Positions 46,041 through 53,607 of a stretch of DNA of 64,000 bases are shown here, in pieces. The stretch is from JAGNXB01 sp942490895 (GTDB taxonomy: Bacteria > Bacteroidota > Bacteroidia > Chitinophagales > Saprospiraceae): contig CALNZC010000056.1 in the NCBI GenBank assembly GCA_942490895.1, positions 81,595 through 145,594 on the forward strand. The letters are read 5' to 3'. The notes beneath the pieces were generated by a model. That model was not told the origin of the DNA, made no database searches, and saw only the letters and a program-made list of their open reading frames with translations. Within the stretch, counting starts at the first letter, position 1. Every line of letters starts with the position of its first letter. The position numbers and the translations under genes are program-made.

Positions 46041-46676
46041 ATGTTCATTCGCTCGCTGCTCTTCCTCGCCATCACCTTACTTTTTTCCTGTCAATCTGAT
46101 CAAACCGTTGAACAGGATCTGACCGGAGATTGGAATGTCCGTGTCTCCCTTTCTGAAAAAACGAAAACAAAAGTCGACCGTGACCTGTCCAAGGCAGATA
46201 TCGATCTCCAGGAGGCAAAAAAAGAGATCCGCACAGAATTTGATGCGGCGAAAGAAGAGATCCGTAAAGCCCTGGATGAAAATGGCATCCAGATCACGAC
46301 AGACAATGGTGAGGAAGCTACCTCTACTGATCTGGCCGAAGGATTGGAAAAGATGGTCGAAGGCATCGGCCAGATGGTCGAAGGCATTGCCGGGTTAAGC
46401 GTCGGACTGGGTACCGCCATCACCAGGGCGATCACCGATCATCTGGAACTGGCTGTGACGCTCCAACCGGATGGGACCATAGCCGCGACCAGTCGCAATG
46501 GCAAAATGGATATTGACATCAATGACAGCGACAATCGCTGGAAGATTGAGAACGGAAAATTCATCCTCTACGGAGATGGCTCACCAGAAGTCTTTGACAT
46601 TCAGTCCACCGAAACCGGATTTGACCTCAAAGGAAAGGATGTCATCCTGCATCTCACCCCGGCTAACGGAAAGTGA
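46041..46676 (+). CDS. Lipoprotein with helical middle region
   Basis: A 211-residue predicted lipoprotein from ATG 46041 (MFIRSLLFLAITLLFSC, lipid cysteine at 17). A longer frame upstream runs through noncoding repeat sequence and is rejected. After DLTGDWNVRVSL, a short strand typical of lipocalin-like openings, comes a charged helix (about residues 40-85, many K/E/D) and a glycine/methionine-rich amphipathic stretch (EGLEKMVEGIGQMVEGIAG). A beta-rich C-terminus follows (DNRWKIENGKFILYGDG, TGFDLKGKDVILHL). I do not recognise the family; a lipocalin-like fold interrupted by helices is one reading. It stands alone between repeat-rich gaps. Confidence 0.75.
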   Translation: MFIRSLLFLAITLLFSCQSDQTVEQDLTGDWNVRVSLSEKTKTKVDRDLSKADIDLQEAKKEIRTEFDAAKEEIRKALDENGIQITTDNGEEATSTDLAEGLEKMVEGIGQMVEGIAGLSVGLGTAITRAITDHLELAVTLQPDGTIAATSRNGKMDIDINDSDNRWKIENGKFILYGDGSPEVFDIQSTETGFDLKGKDVILHLTPANGK

Positions 46677-47367
46677 TCGGACTGGTAACCAGATTCTTGT
46701 CCTGACTCATAAGCCTCTAATTATAGTAAGCACTTCCTTAAAAACATATTGGCTTGAAATATGACATGGGCAGAAATCTGCTTTTGATATATTCAACACC
46801 AGATGGTTGGTGATCGACCTTTATAAAAAATTACCACGATTGAATAAATCGTCCCCAAACGAGGGCCCGGACGCTGACGGTCCGGATCCAGACATGGCTA
46901 AGGGCGCCATCGTCTGGGCCTCTCAGAATCATCAAGGACCGTGGTTAACTATGATTCGAAATTGACAAATTCGACCTGCAACAATGACAAAAGGAGTGCC
47001 GCATTATTTGGTCGGATCTTGGATACAATTGTTTGCCAAGGATGAGATGATCGCAAACAGGTTATAAATCCTGCTACCGATCAAATATGGCCGGTCGGGC
47101 CTGATGAAAACATAAACTTCCACTTGTAGATGAATGAACGTGTTCAAAAACGTGAATGAAAGGCCCATTTTGGGGACAAGCGCTTTTGGGCACTTTTGGC
47201 GCCTCAAAAGTGCCGAGCCACCGCCGGTCCGCCAGCTGGCGGAAAGCGGGCCGGGCATGAAATCCAGATGTTCAGATTGCCATTTGAAGCCTAAATCTGG
47301 AATTCTGCACTGACATTTCAACTCAATTCAGGCTAAATCCATTATTTAGAAGAAGAGGTGAATAAGA
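46677..47367. other. Repeat-rich gap, no convincing gene
   Basis: About 690 bp. It contains GGGCCCGGACGCTGACGGTCCGG (a GC-rich imperfect palindrome, only quoted in part here as GGACGCTGACGGTCC) near 46867-46889, a CCGCCAGCTGGCGG palindrome near 47230, and a 105-codon frame at 47004-47321 without start context or recognisable domain. Confidence 0.6.
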
Positions 47368-48153
47368 TTATAAACACCCTGTTCGTCCCCCATCCACAGG
47401 CAAGTTGATGCCAGTGATATAAGCTGCGGCAGGAGAAGCAAGGAAAGCCACTGCCGCCCCAAATTCTTCCGGTTGAGCGAATCGCCCCATAGGGATCTCC
47501 GCTTCCATTGCCGAAATCGTATCCTCCTCACTCAAGCCGGATTTGCCAGATTTGTTGCGGATAATATCGGCCAACCGCTCTGTACGAGTGGCACCGGGTA
47601 AGACATTGTTGACTGTGATGCCGAATGGGGCTACTTCGGAGGCCAGCGTCTTGGCCCAATTGGCGACTGCGGCACGAACAGTATTGGAAACACCCAACCC
47701 ACTCAATGGCTGTTTGACTGAAGTGGAGATCACATTGATGATCCGTCCGTATCCATCTGCACGCATACCGGGCATAAGTAGCTGGCTGAGGATCTGGTTG
47801 ACCAGCAAATGCCGGCGAAAAGCCACCTCAAACTCCTCCACCTTGGCCAGGCGAATAGGACCCGCTGGCGGGCCACCCGTATTATTGACCAGAATATGGT
47901 AGGCCTGGGTCTCCAGTTTTTTACGAACTGCCTGCCGAACCAGCTCCGGTTGATCATAATCCAGAGCAAGGTGATCATGCTTCTGGCCTTTTGGTGTCGG
48001 CAATTTACCGACAGCCTGTACCAGGTCTGATTCCGTTCGAGAGACTAACGTCACCGTTGCACCCATTTCAGCCAGCTCCGTGGCACTTGCCAATCCCAGC
48101 CCTTTACTTCCACCCCCTATCAGGGCATATTTTCCCGTTAGATCCAGATTCAT
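47368..48153 (-). CDS. Short-chain dehydrogenase/reductase
   Basis: A 261-residue classical SDR. The N-terminal cofactor motif is GGGSKGLGLA, followed by NNTGGPPAG. The active-site serine and tyrosine-lysine region appears altered: INVISTSVKQPLSGLGVSNTVRAAV has a serine at the usual serine position, but the expected YxxxK reads SNTVR. The substrate-binding C-terminus ends VDGGRTGCL. The missing tyrosine-lysine pair makes it atypical; such SDRs accompany kynurenine genes in Bacteroidota. It is divergent from 3-hydroxyanthranilate dioxygenase with a 53-bp shared promoter region. The substrate is unknown. Confidence 0.83.
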   Translation of the reverse strand: MNLDLTGKYALIGGGSKGLGLASATELAEMGATVTLVSRTESDLVQAVGKLPTPKGQKHDHLALDYDQPELVRQAVRKKLETQAYHILVNNTGGPPAGPIRLAKVEEFEVAFRRHLLVNQILSQLLMPGMRADGYGRIINVISTSVKQPLSGLGVSNTVRAAVANWAKTLASEVAPFGITVNNVLPGATRTERLADIIRNKSGKSGLSEEDTISAMEAEIPMGRFAQPEEFGAAVAFLASPAAAYITGINLPVDGGRTGCL

Positions 48154-48206
48154 TCGATTTTGTTTTTTCTATCTTACCGGTAAATATCGTTAAACCTGAC
48201 TGGCTT

Positions 48207-48737
48207 ATGGCAATCCGCAGACCATTCAACCTGCAAGCCTGGATCGATGAACATCGACATGAATTGAAACCTCCGGTAGGCAACCGGAATCTTTACCATG
48301 ATGCAGGCGATTATATCGTCATGATCGTCGCCGGCCCAAATGCCCGGAAGGACTATCATTACAACGAAACTGAAGAACTCTTTTACCAGCTCGAAGGCGA
48401 TATCAACGTACGCATCCAGGAAGATGGAAAAGCAGTTGATATTCCAATCCGGGAAGGGGAAATGTTTTTACTCCCCGCACGTATTCCCCACTCACCCATG
48501 CGTTCGGAAGGCAGCATCGGGTTGGTTATCGAATGTAAGCGCCAGAAAGAGGACACTGATGGATTACTCTGGTTCTGCGATGCCTGCAATAGCAAACTGC
48601 ATGAATCCTATTTCCATCTTGAAAATATTGAAAAGGACTTCCTGCCCCGTTTTCGGGAATATTATGGCGATGACAAAATGCGAACCTGTTCCAACTGTGG
48701 TGAAGTCATGGCCGCCGATCCTCGCTTTGTGGGCTGA
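48207..48737 (+). CDS. nbaC: 3-hydroxyanthranilate 3,4-dioxygenase
   Basis: A 176-residue cupin enzyme that opens 3-hydroxyanthranilate to 2-amino-3-carboxymuconate semialdehyde, the substrate of the decarboxylase at 3112-4113. Iron ligands His51, Glu57 and His95 are all present (DYHYNETEELFYQ, PARIPHSP). The C-terminal rubredoxin-like zinc site is intact with CDAC at 124-127 and CSNC at 161-164. These positions fit the bacterial enzyme of known structure. ATG 48207 is chosen; the frame extends upstream through the promoter region only. Kynurenine monooxygenase and kynureninase are not in the window. Confidence 0.94.
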   Translation: MAIRRPFNLQAWIDEHRHELKPPVGNRNLYHDAGDYIVMIVAGPNARKDYHYNETEELFYQLEGDINVRIQEDGKAVDIPIREGEMFLLPARIPHSPMRSEGSIGLVIECKRQKEDTDGLLWFCDACNSKLHESYFHLENIEKDFLPRFREYYGDDKMRTCSNCGEVMAADPRFVG

Positions 48738-48784
48738 GTCGGGCCAAATCATTGATCCCATGTACATTTGACGGACCGCCAGGT

Positions 48785-49573
48785 ATGAAGAAGATCTATT
48801 TCGCGTCCGATTTTCATTTGGGTGTCGCCGGGGCTACGAGTAGTCCGGAGCGAGAGAAACAGATCGTCCGCTGGCTCGACCAGATTGCCGGGGATGCGGA
48901 GGCGATCTATATTGTTGGCGACTTGTTCGACTACTGGTTCGAATACCAAACTGTTGTTCCAAAAGGCTATTTACGCTTGTTGGGAAAACTGGCAGAGCTA
49001 CGTGACCGTGGCGTACCCATTACCTTTTTTACAGGCAATCACGATATGTGGATGTTCTCCTATTTCCAGGAGGAACTCGGCATCCCGGTGCTTCGGGAGC
49101 CCGTGCTTCATGAGATCAATGGCAAACGTATTCTAATCGGCCATGGCGATGGATTAGGGCCGGGTGACCTCGGATACAAATTCATCAAAAAAGTCTTTGC
49201 TCACCCCGTTTGTCAATGGCTGTTTGCCCGCTTGCATCCCAACCTGGGCATCGGGCTGATGCGCTATTTTTCCGGACAAAGCCGGGAAGTCACCAGTGGA
49301 GATGAACTGTACCTCGGAGCAGATCGAGAGTGGCTGGTCACCTATTGTGAAGACCACCTCCGCAAAGAAGAGGTCGACTATTTCATTTTTGGCCACCGGC
49401 ATTTACCCCTGGACATTGAGCTGTCCAACGGTAAATCTCGGTATATCAATCTGGGGGATTGGTTGCATTACCGCTCCTATGCCGTTTTTGACGGCACAGC
49501 AGTACACTTGAAGTTTTTCGAAAATCCGGATGGTCAACCTGCCAATCTGGTGCAAACCGCTCAGGCGGTCTAG
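48785..49573 (+). CDS. lpxH: UDP-2,3-diacylglucosamine diphosphatase
   Basis: A 262-residue calcineurin-like phosphoesterase that hydrolyses UDP-2,3-diacylglucosamine to lipid X in lipid A synthesis at the inner membrane. Metal-binding motifs appear in order: SDFHLG (Asp9, His11), GDLFDYW, GNHD, GHGDGLGPGD and FGHRHLP. ATG 48785 precedes MKKIYFASDFH directly. Its TAG stop overlaps the TAG of the convergent frr gene in the palindrome CTAG at 49570-49573. A related UDP-diacylglucosamine pyrophosphatase-like enzyme is an alternative, but the motif set fits LpxH. Confidence 0.9.
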   Translation: MKKIYFASDFHLGVAGATSSPEREKQIVRWLDQIAGDAEAIYIVGDLFDYWFEYQTVVPKGYLRLLGKLAELRDRGVPITFFTGNHDMWMFSYFQEELGIPVLREPVLHEINGKRILIGHGDGLGPGDLGYKFIKKVFAHPVCQWLFARLHPNLGIGLMRYFSGQSREVTSGDELYLGADREWLVTYCEDHLRKEEVDYFIFGHRHLPLDIELSNGKSRYINLGDWLHYRSYAVFDGTAVHLKFFENPDGQPANLVQTAQAV

Positions 49574-50136
49574 ACCGTCATAATATCGGCATCCTTGATT
49601 TCAACGGCATGATCCGCCTTGTTTGAATATTCGTTGACCATATCCTGCACCTGTGCTTCCCGGCGCTTACCCAAATCCTCCGGATAGTGGTCTTTTACTG
49701 CCTTTTTAATGATATCCATCATCTTGTGACGAGTGGATCGGATACTGATCTTGGCATCTTCACCCAAATTTTTAGCCTGTTTGACCAGATCTTTTCGGCG
49801 TTCTTCGGTCAATGGCGGAATTCCCAGAATGATCTGTTCCCCATTATTCATAGGTGTAATGCCCAGATTCGCCTCAAAAATGGCTTTTTCAATGGCACCA
49901 ATCAAGGCTTTTTCCCAGGGCTGAATGGCAATGGTCCGAGCATCTGTGGTGTTCACATTGGCCACCTGGTTCAATGGAGTCGGTGATCCATAGTAAGGCA
50001 CAAGGATCTCGTTAACCATAGATGTGGAGGCTTTTCCAGTGCGGATTTTGCCTAGCTCATGGATCAAATGTTCAATAGCATGCGTCATTTCTTCATGCGC
50101 ATCCTTGAAATGTTGGTCCATTTCCTCTTGTGTCAT
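49570..50136 (-). CDS. frr: Ribosome recycling factor
   Basis: A 188-residue protein that splits post-termination ribosomes together with EF-G. Start ATG 50136 (MTQEEMDQHFKDAHEEM) gives the usual length; longer in-frame readings are not family-like. Conserved parts are IRTGKASTSMVNEILVPYYG, PLNQVANVNTTDARTIAIQPW (quoted separately as TDARTIAIQPWEK), GITPMNNGE and PLTEERRKDLVKQ. It converges with lpxH. Confidence 0.95.
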   Translation of the reverse strand: MTQEEMDQHFKDAHEEMTHAIEHLIHELGKIRTGKASTSMVNEILVPYYGSPTPLNQVANVNTTDARTIAIQPWEKALIGAIEKAIFEANLGITPMNNGEQIILGIPPLTEERRKDLVKQAKNLGEDAKISIRSTRHKMMDIIKKAVKDHYPEDLGKRREAQVQDMVNEYSNKADHAVEIKDADIMTV

Positions 50137-50219
50137 GGTGCTGTTTTTATACGGTAAAGATAGACGACTGGCCGGATTTTGAAAACCAATACATCCTTTC
50201 AAAGGGTTCAACAAAACGG

Positions 50220-50906
50220 TCAAACCAGGAGTTCCACCTCCTCCACTCGGCGTTTGAGCAAAGTCCGGAAGTAGAAACCGGAGAGAAAGCCAAAACCAAA
50301 CCCTCCGATGTGAGCCCACCAGGCCACTCCACCGGTATCCAAATCGACTGTGCTGATCGCTCCCACTCCTGAAATGGTTTGTTGGATGATCCAGATACCC
50401 AGAAAAAGAAAGGCGGGGATGGATGCGGAGGTAAAGAAGATCACAATGAGGACTTTGATACGGGAGCTCGGAAACATCACCAGATAGGCACCCAATACAG
50501 CAGAGATGGCCCCACTAGCCCCCACAGCCGGTACAATACTCTCCGGATTGAAAAACGTGTGTGCTACCCCGGCAATGATCCCACCCAGCAGGTAGAATAG
50601 GAGAAAACGCCAGGGTCCGATGGTGGCCTCAATATTATCCGCAAACACCCACAGGAAAAGCATGTTGCCGATCAGGTGCATCATCCCTCCGTGGAGAAAC
50701 ATACTGGATCCGAGGGTCCACCAATCCTGGCCATGACTGATTTCCTGAGGAATAGAGCCATAGGTCATATAAAAGGCATTGAACCCCTCCGGAGGGATCA
50801 TCATGAACATGGCCGCAAAGACGATAATGTTCGCCGCGATCAGGGAATAGCTGAAAAGAGGGCGGTCGCCACCCTGGACCTGGTCATCACCAATAGGAAA
50901 GATCAT
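50220..50906 (-). CDS. Rhomboid family intramembrane serine protease
   Basis: A 228-residue membrane protease with six hydrophobic segments. Catalytic serine 131 lies in GASGAIS, the partner histidine 199 in WWAHIGGFGFG, and the oxyanion region is HLIGN (His77, Asn81). A FADNIEATIGPWRF loop is typical of bacterial rhomboids. It would cleave membrane-anchored proteins within the bilayer; its substrate is unknown. It lies upstream of frr on the same strand, about 83 bp apart, with the five-copy noncoding array at its back. Confidence 0.93.
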   Translation of the reverse strand: MIFPIGDDQVQGGDRPLFSYSLIAANIIVFAAMFMMIPPEGFNAFYMTYGSIPQEISHGQDWWTLGSSMFLHGGMMHLIGNMLFLWVFADNIEATIGPWRFLLFYLLGGIIAGVAHTFFNPESIVPAVGASGAISAVLGAYLVMFPSSRIKVLIVIFFTSASIPAFLFLGIWIIQQTISGVGAISTVDLDTGGVAWWAHIGGFGFGFLSGFYFRTLLKRRVEEVELLV

Positions 50907-50992
50907 GTTTCAATTTTATCTATCAATGGGAAACAAACATCGAACATAAGAAAAGTGTTCCTGCATGCAAGCCGCAGGCTTGGTTCCAGGTT

Positions 50993-52340
50993 AAGCTTTG
51001 GGTTGAGCATTGATATACATCGTCTGGCGGTTCATTCAAATTATACATGTTGGTGCCGGTGTCTCACCGGCAGCGCAAGACGTGCTCTTCCAATTCTCTC
51101 TTTTCCTGGAATGGGATCTCGGGCGGTGTCTCACCGCCAGGTCCTTCTAATTGATTTAGGACGGACCGAATGCATTATGGGGTTATTTCGTTATTGAGTT
51201 AAGTCGAAGGAGGTTGATCAAAATTCCTGATTCCTGCGTTCCTGATTCCTGATTCCTGATTCCTTCGTTCCTGATTCCATTCCTGGTTCCAATTAAACTT
51301 TGGGTGTAGCATCGATATACATCGTCTGGCGGTTCGTTTAAATTATACATGTTGGTGCCGGTGTCTCACCGGCAGCGCAAGACGTGCTCTTCCAAATCTC
51401 TCTTTTCCTGGAATGGGATCTCGGGCGGTGTCTCACCGCCAGGGCAGTCCTTCTCATTGATTTGGGGCGGACCGAATGCGTAATGGGGTTATTTCGTTAT
51501 TGAGTTAAGTCGAAGGAGGTTGATCAAAATTCCTGATTCCTTCGTTCCTGATTCCTGATTCCTTCGTTCCTGATTCCAAATTAAGCTTTGGGTGTAGCAT
51601 TGATATACATCGTTTGGCGGTTCGTTCAAATTATACATGTTGGTGCCGGTGTCTCACCGGCAGCGCAAGACGTGCAATTCCAAATCTCTTTTTTTCTGGA
51701 ACAGGATCTGGGGCGGTGTCTCACCGCCTGTGCTTCCTTCGATTTGATGTGCTGTGTACCTGGGCTTGTGACAGGGGTTATGGGGTTATTTCGTTATTGA
51801 GTTAAGTCGAAAGAGGTTGATCAAAAACCTGATTCTTGCGTTCCTGATTCCTGCGTTCCTGATTCCTGATTCCTGATTCCTGATTCCTGATTCCAAGTTA
51901 AGCTTTGGGTTGAGCATCGATATACATCGTCTGGTGGTTCATTCAAATTATACATGTTGGTGCCGGTGTCTCACCGGCAGCGCAAGACGTGCTCTTCCAA
52001 TTCTCTCTTTTCATGGAATGGAATCTCGGGCGGTGTCTCACCGCCAGGGCAGTCCTTCTAATTGATTTTGGGCGGACCAAATGCGTTATGGGGTTATTTC
52101 GTTATTGAGTTAAGTCGAAGGAGGTTGATCAAAATTCCTGATTCCTTCTTCCTGATTCCTGATTCCTGATTCCTGATTCCAAGTTAAGCTTTGGGTTGAG
52201 CATCGATATACATCGTCTGGTGGTTCGTTCAAATTATACATGTTGGTGCCGGTGTCTCACCGGCAGCGCAAGACGTGCTCTTCCAATTCTCTCTTTTCAT
52301 GGAATGGAATCTCGGGCGGTGTCTCACCGCCAGGTCCCCC
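50993..52340. repeat. Five-copy noncoding array with paired hairpins
   Basis: Five copies of a unit of about 290-315 bp start (AAGCTTTGGG or AAACTTTGGG) at 50993, 51295, 51583, 51900 and 52186; the fifth is cut short near 52340. Each has a conserved core of about 170 bp: TTATACATGTTGGTG, a perfect hairpin TGCCGGTG-TCT-CACCGGCA (51054-51072 in copy 1), GCAAGACGTGC, and a second hairpin GGCGGTG-TCT-CACCGCC (51122-51138). Units one to four continue with GGGGTTATTTCGTTATTGAG, AAGTCGAAGGAGGTTGATC and a variable run of CCTGATTCC heptamer-like repeats. No ORF is preserved across copies, so it is structural DNA or RNA, not coding. Confidence 0.85.
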
Positions 52341-52464
52341 CCGTCCCGAGTACTCGGGAGGGACATAAAACATCTCAGCATTCATGCGGGATGCAGGAAC
52401 CAGGAACAATCCAAATGCACTCCAATGTGCATCGTTCCAACTTGGAATCCAGACGTATAAGCAA

Positions 52465-53436
52465 CTAGATAATCCCCTCCCGGATGAGGTCATGCAGATG
52501 GATCATCCCCACATACTGGACTCCCTTACAGACGGGTATCTGCGTGATATTATGTGATCGCATGACTTCCAGGGCATGAACGGCCAAGTCGTCAGCCTGA
52601 ATGGTTTTGGGAAGTGCCGTCATGATCTGCTCGGCACGGAGATGTTTGGTATTGTCTTCTTTTTCCAGCATTCGCCGCAGGTCACCGTCGGTAATAATGC
52701 CGATGGGTTTCCCGTCTTCCAGAACGGCGGTGGCCCCTAACCGCTTGGAGGTCATCTCCAGGATGGTTTCCCGAACGGTGGCGTCCTTGTGTACTGCCGG
52801 ACATTCATTGAGCGGGTACAGGTCTCCCACTCGCAAATACAGTTGCTTGCCCAATGATCCTCCCGGATGGAACCGGGCAAAATCCTGGGGAGAAAACCCG
52901 CGTTGATCTAAAAGTGCCGTGGCCAGGGCATCCCCCAGGGCCATTTGCGCGGTCGTACTGGTCGTGGGGGCCAGGTTGTTCGGATCGGCTTCCTGACTGA
53001 CGGGTGTCAACAGGACCAGGTCCGCCTGCTTGGCCAGGTAACTATCCGGATTACCCACCATTCCGATCAGGGCCTTCACCCGATTTTTTAATAGCGGAAG
53101 TAATACTTTGACTTCAGGTGTCTCACCGCTTTTGGATAAGCAAAGCACGGCATCATCCGGCCGGATCATGCCCAGATCCCCGTGGATGGCATCTGCGGCA
53201 TGCATAAACAAGGCTGGAGTCCCGGTGGAGTTGAGGGTGGCTACGATCTTTTGACAAACGATGGCACTCTTGCCAATACCCGTCACAACCAGTCGGCCGG
53301 GGAGGCCGAGAATCAAGGTGACCGCCTGAACAAAATCATCATTTAAACTGGCTTTCAGGTCGATTAACGCTCGGGCTTCAATGTCCAGTGTTTTTTGTGC
53401 AACTTCCAGAATTCGACCTTTCATTTCATCCTTCAT
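52465..53436 (-). CDS. kdsD: Arabinose-5-phosphate isomerase (KdsD/KpsF family)
   Basis: A 323-residue enzyme that interconverts D-ribulose 5-phosphate and D-arabinose 5-phosphate for Kdo synthesis in lipopolysaccharide. An N-terminal SIS domain carries VVTGIGKSAIVCQKIV, HAADAIHGDLGM and LSKSGETPEVK. A pair of CBS domains fills the C-terminal 120 residues (IGIITDGDLRRML; ITQIPVCKGVQYVGMIHLHDL). The start MKDEMKG at 53436 gives normal family length. The gene is transcribed away from recQ with a 171-bp gap, and fits functionally with lpxH nearby. Confidence 0.93.
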   Translation of the reverse strand: MKDEMKGRILEVAQKTLDIEARALIDLKASLNDDFVQAVTLILGLPGRLVVTGIGKSAIVCQKIVATLNSTGTPALFMHAADAIHGDLGMIRPDDAVLCLSKSGETPEVKVLLPLLKNRVKALIGMVGNPDSYLAKQADLVLLTPVSQEADPNNLAPTTSTTAQMALGDALATALLDQRGFSPQDFARFHPGGSLGKQLYLRVGDLYPLNECPAVHKDATVRETILEMTSKRLGATAVLEDGKPIGIITDGDLRRMLEKEDNTKHLRAEQIMTALPKTIQADDLAVHALEVMRSHNITQIPVCKGVQYVGMIHLHDLIREGII

Positions 53437-53607
53437 TCCCTTAATTTTGGTACCCCATTTGAAAAGGGATAGAAATCTTATTCTTTTTACGTGTTGTGCA
53501 TAACTAATTCTCCATAAATACTGTTAGAATAGGGCCTTTGCCTTATATTGGAGTAACAGACTACCGCCTTATGGATGAGGCATAAAAATACTGTTTAATT
53601 CGTTGGA

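Noticed and set aside
47004..47321. A 105-codon reverse frame in the gap before the SDR gene
   Set aside because: It runs through the degenerate repeat and palindromes, has no domain or good start context, and looks like repeat-derived reading.
50993..52340. CRISPR array
   Set aside because: Units are about 300 bp with near-identical interiors and no unique spacers, and no cas gene is present.
51588..52493. Short frames inside the five-copy array
   Set aside because: They are not conserved in frame between copies and read through the hairpins.
53115..53135. GGTGTCTCACCGC in the kdsD gene, resembling the array hairpin
   Set aside because: It encodes the conserved SGETPE of the SIS domain and lacks the paired stem; coincidence is likely.
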